A DNA stretch of 64,000 nucleotides from Dugong dugon (GCA_030035585.1 CM057462.1:63336734-63400733), one strand, 5' to 3'. Positions 43,790-54,420 are shown, numbered from the stretch's first letter. The notes: generated from the sequence alone by a model not told the origin. Numbers and translations: made by a program.

Positions 43790-43950
43790 CCTGGGGTTCA
43801 GTAGAGGCACTGCCTTTAAAACCTGTGTCACCAAGGACAGGTTCTAATCCCTGTGGGTGCAGTTTCCTCACCTGTAAATAGGAATAATATCATCCTTACC
43901 CTACTGGCTTCACAGGACTGTCCTGACTATCAAATAGGAGAATGTGTGTT
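43790..43950 (+). mobile_element. MIR SINE
   Basis: 'agtttcctcacctgtaaatagg' and 'ggacaggttctaatccctgtg' are MIR blocks. Confidence 0.65.
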
Positions 43951-44639
43951 ATCAGGCTTCCCTGGTATAGGGACCCTCGTCCCTCTCCACAACCCTGCTC
44001 CCCTGCCCCCCATCATTTTCATTTCCAGAACTGCTGGAAACACATCTGCATCCAGACCAGCAAGAGATGAAGGAGACAAAAAAAAAAAAAGAAAAAGCTG
44101 ATTCTATATGCATTTCTCCTCTCCTTCGCCTGTGTTGTACCCAAGTGGCCCCGGCCCAACTGTATTTGTTCCTTTAGGTCCCCATCTCAGTTTAAATGCA
44201 GACACATCTATCCATTGATGTTACATTGGAGCTGTTCTGACTTTCATCGATCTCCAGCCTTGTTACCAGGACCCCTTTTTCACTTCTTCTGCCCAAGATG
44301 AAACTCTGCTTTCCCCACTCCCGCAGCCTGCTCCTCCCTGCCTGGTCCCAGCCATACCTCTTGTACCTGTGTCCCCTTGCCCAGGCAGCTGGCAGAAATG
44401 AGGAGAAGCTAAAGCCTCTTGTGCAATCCTGAACCAAGGGGACCCCTTCGCATCACAGAAGCTGGGATTCCTGGACCACTAAGGGCTTGTAGCATTATGA
44501 TTGCTCTGTAAAAGGTGCTGAATTAGGGTTACTGATGGCGTCATCATTATAATCCTGATGAGACTCCTGGGTGACCTAGAGTGAGTCAGTCTATTCTATC
44601 ACTCTGCTTTAGCAGAAAAGAGAAAGCAGAGGAAAGGGG

Positions 44640-44890
44640 AAAGGCCAGCAGGGGCAGATTATCCAGTAGGCAAGGTAAGCATGATGTTTACCTTGCTTAC
44701 CAGATCATCTGTAGCGAGCTATTTCTCATTTTTTCACCACATCAAAGATTCTACTTCTAGGTATGGCTGGCCCCTGTCTCTCTCCCAGTCCCATAGCATC
44801 TTCTTACAGAATCAAAACTTCTTTTCAAATCTGCAGTCCCTGACAGGGGCAGATGACCCAGTAAGCAAGGTAAACACAGACTTACTTGTG
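44640..44890. repeat. Hairpin block and direct repeat, unknown family
   Basis: 'gtaggcaaggtaag' at about 44,667 faces 'tttaccttgcttac' a few bases on (12 of 14 pairs), making a compact stem-loop. A second copy of the left arm with its upstream context ('ggggcagatgacccagtaagc') lies about 195 bp downstream at 44,844. This looks like a small palindromic transposon with a partial second end. Confidence 0.5.
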
Positions 44891-45279
44891 CCTATATACT
44901 AACCTATAGAGAACAATTTCACATGGGTTTCACTTTAATGTGGCATGGATCCTACGTCTGTCAGTTTGTTGTACTGTGGTGGCTTGTGTATTACTGTGAT
45001 GCTGGAAAGCTATGCCACTAGTATTTCAAGTACCAGCAGGGTCACACATAGTGGACAGGTTTCAGCTGAGCTACCAGACTAAGACGAGGAAGAAGGACCT
45101 GGCGGGTTTACTTCTGAAAAATTAGCCAGTGAAAAATCTTATGAATAACAGTGGAACATTGCCTGATATAGTGCTGGAAGATGAGTTCCTCAGGTTGGAA
45201 GGCACTCAAAACACAACTGGGGAAGAGCTGCCTCCTCAAAATAGAGTTGACCTTAATGACGTGGATGGAGTCAAGCTTT

Positions 45280-47650
45280 TGGGACCATCATTTGGTGAGG
45301 TGGCACTACTCAAAATGAGAAGAAACAGCTGCAAACAGCCATTAATAATAGGAATGCGGAATGTACAAAGTACGAATCTAGGAAGATCAGAAATCGTCAA
45401 AAATGAAGTGGAACGCTTGAAGGTAGATTATCCTATGCATTAGTGAGCAGAAATGGACTTGTATCAGCCATTTTAAACCAGCAATCAGATGGTCTATGCA
45501 GGGAATGACAAACTGAAGAGGACTGGCACTGCAGTCATTTCAGGATCTATCCTGAAGTACAACGCTGACAGTGATAGGACAATATCCATACGCCTACAAG
45601 GAAGACCAGTTAATATGACTGTTAGTCAAATGTACTCACCAACCACTAAGGCCAAAGTGAAGAAATTGAAGATTTTTACCAACTTCTACTGTCTGAAATT
45701 GATCAAACATGCAATCAAGATGCATCAATAATTACCGGTGATTGGAATGGGAAAGTTGGACACAAAGAAGAAGGAACAGTAATTGGAAACTATGGCTTTG
45801 GTGATTAAAAAATGACGCCAGAGATCACATGATAGAATTTTGCAAGACCAACGACTTCTTCATTACAAATACCTTTTTTCAACAATGTAAATGGCGACTT
45901 GGCTGGATGGAACACAGGAATTAAACTGACTACATCTTTGGAAAGAGATGATGGAAAAGCTGAATATCATCAGTCAGAACAAGGCCAAGGGCCAACTGTG
46001 GAACAGACCATCAGTTGCTCATATACGAGTTTAAGTTGAAGCTGAAGAAAATTAGAACAAGTCCACCTATTAAAAAAAAAAAAAAATTGCTGCTTAGTCG
46101 ATTCTGACTTATAGCGATCTTATAGGACAGAGTAGAACTGCTCCCATACTGTTTCCAAGGAGCAGCTGGTGGATTTGAACTGCTGACTTTTTGTTTAGCA
46201 GCTGAGCTCTTAACCACTGTGCCACCAGGGTTCCTAAGAGATAAAATACCACCTTGAGAGTATCCCACCTGAATTTAGAGACTATCTCAAGAATGGATTT
46301 GATGCATTGAACACTAATGACCAAAGATCAGATAAGTTGTGGAATGACGTCAGCGGCATCATATACGAAGAAAGCAAGGAATCATTAAAAAGACAGGAAA
46401 GAAAAAAAAAGACTGAAATGGACATCAAAAGAGGCTCTGAAACTTGCTCTTGAATATAGTAGCTAAAGCAAAAGGAAGAAATCATGAAGTAAAAGAGCTA
46501 AACAGAATATTTCAAAGGGCAGCTCAAGAAGACAAAGTGAAGTATTATAATAAAATTTGTAAAGACCTGGAGTTAGAAGACCAAAAGGGAAGAACACGCT
46601 TGGCATTTCTTAATCTGAAAGAACTGAAGAAAAAAATTCAAGTCTTGAGTTGCAATATTGAAGGATCCTAAGGGAAAATATTAAATGTCCCAGAAAGCAT
46701 CAAAAGAAGATGGAAGTAATACACAGAGTCACTGTACCAAAAAGAATTGGTCAACGTTCAACCATTTCAGGGGGTAGCATATGATCAAAAACTGATGGTA
46801 CTGAAGGAAGAACTCCAAGCTGCGCTGAAAGTGTTAGTGAAAAACAAGGCTCCAGGAATTGACGGAACACACCAATCGAGATGTTACAGCAAATGGATGC
46901 ATTGCTAGAGGTGTTCACTTATCTATGCCAAGAAATCTGGAAGGCGGCTACCTGACCAATCGACTGGAACAGATCCATATTTGTACCCATTCCAAAGAAA
47001 AGCAATCCAACAGAATTTGGAAATTATAGAACAGTATCATTAATAACACACACAAGTCAAATTTTGCTGAAGATCATTCAAAAGTGGTTGCAGCAGTACA
47101 TTGACAGGGAACTGCCAGAAATTCAAGCTGAATTTAGAAGAGGACATAGAACGAGGGATACCATCACTAATGTCAGATGGATCTTGGCTGAAAGCAGAGA
47201 ATACCAGAAAGATGTTCACCTGTATTTTATTCACTATGCAAAGGCATTCGACTGTGTGGGTCATAACAAATTATGAATAACATTGCGAAGAATGGGAATT
47301 CCTGAACACTTAATTGTACTCCTGAGGAAACTGCACACAGACCAAGAGGCAGTCATTCCAACAGAACAAGGGGATACTGTGTGATTTAAAATCAGGAAAG
47401 GTGTGCGTCAGTGTTGTATCCTTTCACCATACTTATTTAATCTGTATGCTGAGCAAATAATCAGAGAAGCTGGACTATCTGAAGAAGAACAAGGCATCAG
47501 GATTGGAGGAAGACTCATTAACAACCTTCGATAGGCAGATGACACAACCTTGCTTGCTGAAAGTGAAGAGGACTTCAAGCACTTACTGACAAAGAGCAAA
47601 GACTACAGCCTTCAATATGGATTACACCTTGACATAAAACAAAAATCCTC
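45280..47650 (+). pseudogene. RTE endonuclease/reverse transcriptase ORF, decayed
   Basis: The protein cuts the target and copies the RTE RNA. The frame at 45,129-45,443 reaches the endonuclease start ('NVQSTNLGRSEIVKNEVERL'). A later piece at 46,444-46,671 shows the linker ('FQRAAQEDKVKYYNKICKDL', 'GRTRLAFLNLKELKK'). The reverse transcriptase appears at 47,064-47,276 with 'RRGHRTRDTITNVRWILAE' and 'YAKAFDCVGHNKL'. At the YADD active site the codon for Y is TAG (47,532-47,534) followed by A-D-D, so the catalytic box itself carries a stop. At least three frame changes and the SINE insertion confirm it is dead. Family certain from these motifs. Confidence 0.9.
46069..46236 (-). mobile_element. 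AfroSINE
   Basis: Minus copy with an A14 tail, inserted in the RTE ORF. Confidence 0.95.
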
Positions 47651-48559
47651 ACAACTGGACCAAAAAGCAGCATCATGATAAACAGAGAAAAGATTGAAGT
47701 TGTCAAGGATTTCATTTTACTTGAATTCACAATCAACGCCCATGAAAGCAGCAGTCAAGAAATCAAAGGATGCAGTGCATTGGCAAATCTCCTACAAAAG
47801 ACCTCTTTAAAGTGTCAAAAAGCAAAGTCCTTTTTCAATTCTTAAAGTGCGCCTGACCCAAACCATGGTGTTTTCAATTGCCTCATATGTATTTGAAAAC
47901 TGGACAATGAATAAGGAAGACCAAAGAAGAATTGATGCCTTTGAATTATGATGTTGGTGAAGAATATTGAATATAACATGGACTCCCAAAAGAATGAACA
48001 AATTTGTCTTGGAAGAAATACAGCCAGAATGCTCCTTAGAAGCAAGGATGGCAAGACTTCGTCCCACATACTTTGGACATGTTATCAGGAGAAATCGGTC
48101 CCTGAAGAAGGACATCATGCTTGGTAAAGTAGAGCGTCAGTGAAAAAGAGGAAGACCCTCAACAAAATGGAGTGACACAGTGGCTGTAACAATGGGCTCA
48201 AGCATAACAATGATTGTGATGATGGCGCAGGATCGGGCAGTATTTCATTCTGTTGTACATAGGGTCACTATGAGTCAGAACTGACTCAATGACACCTAAC
48301 AACAACAACCCCTTCCGTCCCAAAGAGAGGGGATATTTAGACCAAGGAATTAGACTGAAGTCATTTTAAATTTGGTAATGAGTATAATTTACAGAATCTC
48401 TCAAGACTATTCATAATTGAATTCATTTAATTCCAGCAGGGAGTTAGATGGGGAAGCTCTGAAGGCCACTACCTGCTCTCCCCTCCAACACTCAGTGTTG
48501 CCTTGAGATTTATTCAGAAGTCCATGAGCTACACTTCACCATGCAAAGCCCTTATAGTT

Positions 48560-48715
48560 TACATCCCTTATCGTGTCAGGAGCCCTCATAACTCTGTGAG
48601 GTGAGCAGGTCAGAATTATGATTATTATTATTCTCATTCTAGATTAGAAAGCTGAGACCCAGTTTCTTGAGAAATATAGTTAATGAGCAGCAGAGCCAGG
48701 ACCAGAACCCGGGAC
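48560..48715 (+). mobile_element. MIR SINE
   Basis: 'agattagaaagctgagacccag' and 'gccaggaccagaacccggg' fit the MIR core and 3' part. Confidence 0.65.
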
Positions 48716-48846
48716 CTACCCCACTGCACCAAGGCTGCCTGCCCAGAATCTTTTAATGTTTGCAGATTTTTCTTGATGCATTATCACTCGCTTGCTGGCA
48801 TTTTAAACAATGTGTACTGAAAGCAAAGAAGCCCTTGGTCCCAGAG

Positions 48847-49245
48847 AGAGCTGGAGAAAAAAGTGGGACAAAATTCTAACTCACAAAAAAAAAAACCAGA
48901 TTTACTGGCCTGACAGAGACTAGAGATACCCCGAGAGTATGGCCCCCAGACACCCTTTTAGCTCAGTAATGAAGTCACTCCCGAGGTTCACTGTTCAGCC
49001 AAAGATCAGACAGGCCCATAAACAAAACGAGACTAATGGGGCACAACAACCCAGTGACAATGACTAGAGGGCAGGAGGGGACAGGAAAGCTGGTAATAGG
49101 GAACCTGAGGTTGAGAAGGGACAGTGTTGACATGTTACGGTGTTGTTAACCATTCTCATAAAACAATATGTGTACTGTTTAATGAGAAACTATTTGTCCT
49201 ATAAACCATCATCTAAAGTACAATAAAAAAAATTCAAAAAAGAAA
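48847..49245 (+). mobile_element. 5'-truncated L1, 3' UTR only
   Basis: It matches the 3' UTR of the 8.4 kb L1: 'accccgagagtatggccccc', 'aggttcactgttcagcc' and 'aatgagaaactatttgtcc', ending in 'acaataaaaaaaattcaaaaaag'. A possible target duplication aaagaagccc is present at both sides, but the right one overlaps the next SINE head. Confidence 0.88.
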
Positions 49246-49248
49246 AGA

Positions 49249-49603
49249 AGCCCCGGTGGCACAATGTTTAAGTGCTTGGCTGCTAACCGAAGGGTCGGTG
49301 GTTCAAACCCACCAGTGGCTCCCCAGGAGAAAGACCCGGTGATCTGCTTCCATAAAGATTACAGCCTAGGAAACCCTATAGTGCAGTTCTACTCTGTCAT
49401 ATAGGGTCACTATGAGTAGTAATATGAAAGGATCCCTGGTGGTGCAGTGGTTAAGGGCTTGTTACTAACCAAAGGTCGGTGGTTCAAACTCACCAGCCGT
49501 TCCATGGGAGAAAAACCCGGCCATCTCCTCTTGTAAAGAGTTGACTTGACAGCACTCAACAACAACATGAGTCGAGTTTACCCGACGGCACACAACAACA
49601 ACT
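49249..49603 (+). mobile_element. AfroSINE with a second AfroSINE inside
   Basis: The outer copy starts 'gaagccccggtggcac' and reaches 'gggtcactatgag'. A second, shortened SINE with its own (caa)n tail follows (about 49,434-49,566). The outer tail then resumes as 'atgagtcgagtttacccgacgg' and ends in caacaacaac. Confidence 0.88.
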
Positions 49604-49689
49604 GATAAGAACGCTTCCCTAGAGGTCAAGCAGGCCCACAGGGTTATTTAGACTCAGATTCTACCGAGATTTGTTGAGTGACTATTGAG

Positions 49690-49850
49690 TGTCTTTACAG
49701 ACATTTAATCCTCACCATTACCCTGTAAAGTGGATGTTATTATCCCCGTTTTACAGATAGGGCTCAGAGAGGCTGGGAAACCTCAAGTCAAGTGGCAAAG
49801 CCAGGCTTCAGAGCCACTTTACATCTTCCCTCACACCCACTCAAGTACCT
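49690..49850 (+). mobile_element. MIR SINE
   Basis: 'catttaatcctcaccattacc' and 'ccccgttttacagatagggc' are typical MIR blocks. Confidence 0.75.
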
Positions 49851-50132
49851 ATGCATCCCAGAAAGACTGTGTTTAATTGCATATAATAATGTAAAATACT
49901 GTATTTATTTATTTACAGCAAAGAGATTTTGCACGTACAATAAGATCTAAAACCTTATCATGGTCCGCAAAGCTCTACAGAACCTGGTCCCTGCACACCT
50001 TTCCAAATGCATTTCTTATTCCTCTTTCCTCATTCAGGTCATTCCAGCACCACTGAATTTCTTCCTGTCTGTCCCTTATGCATGCTGAGTTCATTCCAGC
50101 CTCAGGGCCTTGGCACTCACCACACTCCTCCC

Positions 50133-50738
50133 TGTTGTTGTTATTGTTAGCTATTGTCTAGTTGGCTCCAATTCATGGCAACTCCAGGTACACCAGAACA
50201 AAACATTGCCTAGTCCTGCACCATCTTCATAAGTTCAATGTTGCAGCCACTGTGTATTTTGAGTGCCTTCCAACATAGAGGGCTCATCTTCTAGCACTAT
50301 ATCAGACAATATCCTATTATGATCCACAGGGTTTTCACTGGATCCATAGGATTTTAATTTCTGGAAAGGAGTCCCTGAGTGGCAAACACGGTTAAGCACT
50401 CGATTACTAGTTGAAAGGTTGGTGGTTCAAACCCACTCAGAGGCACCTTGGAAGACAAGCCTGGAGATCTGCTTCTGAAAGGTCAGAGCCTTGAAAACCC
50501 TATGAAGCACCGTTCTATTCTGCACACATGGGGTTGCCATCAAGTCAATTCCGAACTAATGAAAACAACAATTTTTGGAAATACATCATAAGGCCTTTCT
50601 TTCTAGTCTGTTGTCTTAGTCTGGGAGTTCCCCTGAAACCTGTTCAGCACGGTCACTCATGCTGCTGAAATACTGGTGGCATCATTTCCAGCATCACAGC
50701 AACATACCATCCACCACAGCATGACAAACTGACAGGTG
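50133..50738 (-). mobile_element. RTE derivative: 5' end fused to 3' end
   Basis: On the minus strand it starts with the RTE 5' region ('tggtatgttgctgtgatgctgg', then 'attgtctgatatagtgctag', as in the full RTE near 45,155). It jumps to the RTE 3' end ('cagtggctgcaac', 'ggtgcaggactaggcaatg') and its (caacaa) tail. All of the endonuclease and reverse transcriptase region is missing. It carries a longer 5' piece than the composite at 42,280 and no tRNA head. An AfroSINE is inserted in it. Confidence 0.82.
50368..50569 (+). mobile_element. AfroSINE, older subtype
   Basis: Complete copy with the 'cttggaagacaagcctgg' middle, flanked by aatttYtggaaa (50,356-50,367 and 50,570-50,581). Confidence 0.95.
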
Positions 50739-51099
50739 GTGGACTCTCTCACTACAACCCTCTTTCCCTTAAATATCTGCATGGATGGCTCCTTTTCCTC
50801 CATTAGGTGTCAACTCATATGTTACCTTCTGGAGGCCTTGACTACCCTGTCTATATGATGTCCCCAGCCCAAACGATGACCCAGCCCACTGTCTTCTTTT
50901 TCTCACGGTACTCACAATTATCTGGAATTATCTTGTTAGTTGTTCATTTCTCTACCAGGTGTCTCACCAGAGCGAGAGATCTTGCCTACCTTGATCCTTC
51001 TACTTTATTTCAGTGCCTACAACAGTGCCTGACACGTATTTGTGCTCTGAAAATATTTGGTGTCCTGAAAATACTTGTTGAATAAAATAAATACTAAAT

Positions 51100-51700
51100 G
51101 TATGAAATTTAAGAGCGATGTCATTTCTTTCAAAGACTTGGGACGATGTTAACCTGATCTTCATCCCGATCATGGCTATTGTTAGCAGTGGGAGAGTTTT
51201 TTTCTTTCTTAATAAAGCTCATTAAAATCAGTCTTGCCCTCAAAGCAGGTGTAGCTTTAGACAGGTGGTTTAATCAAAGAGTGGAAGGTTTGGGGTGGCC
51301 TGGATTACCCGCAATGCGGTCCTACACTGGCCTGGGAGGTGAAGGAGTCCGTAAACAGGTATGGGGCCCTCAGAAGGATCCATCCCGCTTTCTGCAATAA
51401 TGTAAAAAGAAAACTTTCAAATACCACAATTTGCAAATGAAGACCTTTAAAATAATGGGATGGCAGCTCTGGAATGGGATTATTAGGATAATGCGATGTT
51501 TAAGTGGGCGTTTTTCCTCTCAAGGACCTGACTGAATTCTGCTGAGCTCATTCCACAGGAGACCTCAGAGAGATCAGTTATGACTTTTATTAAAGTCAAA
51601 CCAATACCTGTATTCTCAGCCGCCTGGAGGAAATTTCTTTCTGTAACTCTGACTGAAGTTTAATGGGAACTACACAAAGAAAATTTACTTAACCTCCTCA
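51100..51700. promoter_or_regulatory. Candidate conserved noncoding element
   Basis: Repeat-free DNA with 'gggattattaggataatg' (bicoid/OTX-type ggatta twice), 'tggtttaatcaaagag' (with a caaag core) and 'taataaagctcattaaaa'. It has even base composition and sits between repeats. Conservation and function are not shown. Confidence 0.35.
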
Positions 51701-52280
51701 CCCATCTCTTCCACAGTGGAAGTCTGTTCATCACATGCCCAGCTCCCAAGAGACGCTATCAAAGATAGCACTTCTCAATTTCATAATATTTTTTCAGAGT
51801 AAAAGAGGGAAGACAGCTGCAGACCCCTACTACTCCAGAATACCATGTAGTCAAGGTCTGATTTCACTTACAGGAACAATGCAGACATCCTCTCAAGGGG
51901 CTGCGCATTAGTAGTTTGCAGATTACAAAATAAAAGGCAGATGAACTACTAAAATATTATGTTACATGCATATGAAAATACATGGATACAAAGCCCTGGC
52001 TAATATGCTCCTGATATGTTCATGTTGCTGGTCAGTCGCAGCTCCCAGAACATTGGGCGAGACAGGCACCTGCTCTTACAGAGAAAATAAAAACCAAGAG
52101 TGTCACCTTTCATTCTAGAGAGACCCAGATATCGTATTATTAACACCTGTCATATCTATCTGTGGCACTTTACAGATGAAAAGGATTTAAAAATCCCACA
52201 CTTTTCTTATAAAATTTATAACATAATTGTGTAAAAAATGTGTAAAAGTATAAATACAATTTCTGTAAACTATTAAAAAG
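51701..52280. other. No recognised feature
   Basis: AT-rich DNA with chance frames only. Confidence 0.4.
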
Positions 52281-52980
52281 TGAATGTCTATGTAACCATC
52301 ACATAGGTCAAGGAATAGAACATTGCCAACACCCAAAATCCCACTATGAGCCCATTTGTGATCACCACTGCCTCCTTGATTCTGACTTTCATGGCAACTG
52401 TATATTTGCTTTACTTGATAGTTTTACTACCTAAGTATGCACTCCTAGACAGTATAGTTTAGTTTTACCAAATCAAACATCCTACGGTATGCACGCCATT
52501 GTTTCTGGCTACTTTCATTGTGTGTGTATTTCTTGCACACTAAAACCGATTGCTATTAAGTCAACTCTGACTCTTGGAGACCCCGTAAGTGTCAGAGTAG
52601 AACTGTACTCCACAGGGTTTTCAACAGCTGATTTTTCAGAAGTAGATCACAGGCCTTTCTTCTGAAGTGGCTCTGGGTAGACTTGAACCTCCAACCTTCC
52701 AGTTAGCAACTGAGAGTATTAACTGTTCACACTACCTTGTATCTGGCTACTTTTGTCCAAGATTTTGCTTCTAAGATTCATCCATGTTGTTATATGTAGC
52801 TACAGAGATAATTTGATTTACTGTTTGGTATTCCATGTATAAATATACCATGGTTTTAAAACTGATTTTAAAATTGATGGACATTTGGGTTTGAATTATT
52901 TCCAGTTTGGAGCTATTACAAACAATACTGCAATAATATTCTTGTACCCATACTTTGGTGCACATCTGCATGAGTTTCTC
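52281..52980 (-). mobile_element. Old L1 (L1M-type) 3' region, split by a SINE
   Basis: Reverse L1 3' sequence: 'ccatcacataggtcaaggaatag' on the left, 'attcatccatgttgttatatg' and 'acaaacaatactgcaataat' on the right. Confidence 0.65.
52538..52738 (-). mobile_element. AfroSINE, older subtype
   Basis: Minus-strand copy with the 'acaggcctttcttctgaag' middle; 'tctggctacttt' occurs on both sides (52,504 and 52,743), the left copy offset from the insertion edge. Confidence 0.88.
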
Positions 52981-52984
52981 TAGC

Positions 52985-53195
52985 AGGAGTTAGCAAACTA
53001 CAGCTTGTGGCCAAATTTGGCTCACCACCTGCTTCTGTAAATAAAGTTTTATTGGAATACAGCCATGCCCATTTATACTGTATATTGTCTATGGCTGCTT
53101 TTACACTATGAATGAAGATTTGAGCAGTTGTGACAAAGACCATATGGTCTACAAAGCCAACAATATTTACTATCTGGCCCTGCTCAAGGGCATAT
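52985..53195 (+). mobile_element. hAT-type MER element
   Basis: 'gagttagcaaactacagcttgtggcc', 'aataaagttttattggaatac', 'tattgtctatggctgctttt' and 'atttactatctggccctg' make this a near-complete copy of a common mammalian hAT element. A shorter copy lies at 15,717. Confidence 0.7.
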
Positions 53196-53234
53196 ACTTA
53201 TGAATGAATTGTAGGTTTACAGGCTTTGCATAAG

Positions 53235-53310
53235 GAGCCCAGGTAGTGCAATGGTTAAGCACTTGGCTGATAACTGAAAGTTGGGCAGTTTGAACCCACC
53301 CAGTGGGTGG
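53235..53310 (+). mobile_element. AfroSINE head fragment
   Basis: 'aggagcccaggtagtgcaatgg' to 'tgaacccacccagtgggtgg'; the rest of the SINE is missing at the junction with the tubulin pseudogene. Confidence 0.88.
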
Positions 53311-53757
53311 TAGTTCTATCCACAAAGTAGCTCTTGCTCTTGGTGGACAGCATTTGCTCTATTGCGTCTTTTGTGGACGCAGGGCCCTGGAAGCCAGTGA
53401 CAACAGTGAAGGAGGGCCTGTGTCTTCGCTCATGGACTTCAATCATGTACTTAGCATGGGACATTTTCTGAGTGGGTTCTGGCTCTATGAGGGACCTTTA
53501 CCACCAACTGCCTCTGGCTTTCAAGGAGGCAAAGGTGGTATAAAGAAGTGGAAGCAGGGGAAGGAGACCATGTTCACTGTCAGCTGGCAGGGATCAGCAC
53601 TGAGCTAGCCCAGGAATTGCAAACAGTGGTGGCCCCACCCATGCTGACAACCACCAGGAGGTTTAGGTCTTGGTAGGTTGGGATGGTAAGCTTCAGGGCA
53701 CGGGAGCAAATGTTACACAAAAGTTTTGTTATCAATGCAGTATGTTCCTTTCCTAGT
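53311..53757 (-). pseudogene. Beta-tubulin processed-pseudogene fragment
   Basis: Beta-tubulin is the GTP-binding subunit of microtubules. The minus strand, read across several frames, matches about residues 200-345 of the family in order. The pieces are YCIDN; ICSRALKLTIPTYQDLN (family ICFRTLKLTTPTYGDLN); SMGGATTVC (family TMSGVTTCL); VNMVSFPCFHFFIPP (family VNMVPFPRLHFFMPG); EPEPTQKMSHAKYMI (family VPELTQQMFDAKNMM); RHRPSFTVVTGFQG (family RHGRYLTVATVFRG); and DAIEQMLSTKSKSYFVD (family EVDEQMLAIQSKNSSYFVE). No intron interrupts it, which points to a retrocopy. Stops (for example after CIDNKTFV) and at least two frameshifts show it is dead. The N-terminal half and the C-terminal part are missing: it ends against a SINE head on one side and an LTR on the other. 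Confidence 0.92.
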
Positions 53758-53759
53758 TT

Positions 53760-54020
53760 CTGCCTGGAACATGGATGTGATAGCTAAAACTACAGCAGCA
53801 GTATTGAACCATGAGGTGACCTCGAAGATAGAATCCATGGACTAAAGATAGAGGAGGAAAAAGATAGAAGTAACCTGTTTCTCTGGTGTTCATTAAGCCA
53901 CCATATTGATCCTGGACTGCTGACTTCCTAAATTCTTTTGTGTGTGAGAAAAAGAAAAAAAGAAACTTCTACCTTATTGAGGCTACTTTTATTTTAAATT
54001 TCTAACTGTTGCTATGGCTC
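53760..54020 (+). mobile_element. LTR-like fragment
   Basis: 'gatcctggactgctgacttcc' and 'gtgtgtgagaaaaagaaa...cttctacctt' are 3' LTR-type blocks. It begins with 'cctggaacatggatgtgat', which recurs inverted at 54,225-54,305. Confidence 0.5.
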
Positions 54021-54189
54021 AAGATACCCAAGAAGATAGAGAGAATATTGACTTTAGAGCACAGGCTGAGAGATTTAACCTGGTTGGGGGTCAGGGAGAG
54101 GGCAAGAACATGTAAGGTTATCAGCAACACTGGGCTAAAAGGAAAGAAGATAAGAGTGGGAACAGACGTTAAGTTTATAGTTTATACTT

Positions 54190-54420
54190 CTGGAGGTGCA
54201 GCAATTTTGGGTGAAGATAAGTCCATAACGTCTATCTTCAAGGTCGCCTCATGGTTCAATATTGCTGCTGTAGTTTTAGTCATCACATTCATGTTCCAGA
54301 TAGAAATACAGGGGCTGGGTTTTGGAATTGGCTGAGTCATCCATAAGGATACTGAATTTGCCCAGGATAATGGCAGGGGTGAGGATGAAGAGAAATTTTC
54401 TGAGCCAAGGCCTACATCTT
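54190..54420 (-). mobile_element. Inverted partner of the LTR-like fragment
   Basis: On the minus strand 'ctggaacatgaatgtgatg', 'actacagcagcaatattgaac' and 'gaccttgaagataga' match 53,772-53,850 in the opposite direction. Outside that ~80 bp the two differ. Confidence 0.5.

Larger units (their letters stand above)
44950..48310 (+). mobile_element. Nearly complete RTE (BovB-like) LINE, inactive
   Basis: About 3.3 kb covering the 5' region ('ggtggcttgtgtattactgtg'), endonuclease, reverse transcriptase and the 'cacctaacaacaacaac' 3' tail. RTEs use one ORF with an AP-type endonuclease and a reverse transcriptase. Coding is broken by many stops and frameshifts. An AfroSINE lies in the endonuclease end at 46,069. 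Its 5' and 3' ends are the parts found in the composite repeats at 42,280 and 50,133. Confidence 0.93.
49960..51085 (-). mobile_element. L2-type LINE, split
   Basis: 'acctggtccctgcacacctttcc' and 'cagcctcagggccttggcactc' (49,960-50,131), then 'gccttgactaccctgtc' and 'cagtgcctgacacgtatttgtgctc' with 'ttgttgaataaaataaat' (50,739-51,085) are one reverse L2 copy. The RTE derivative at 50,133-50,738 has broken it. Confidence 0.7.

Noticed and set aside
53303-53608. 101-codon plus-strand frame
   Set aside because: It is the antisense shadow of the beta-tubulin pseudogene.
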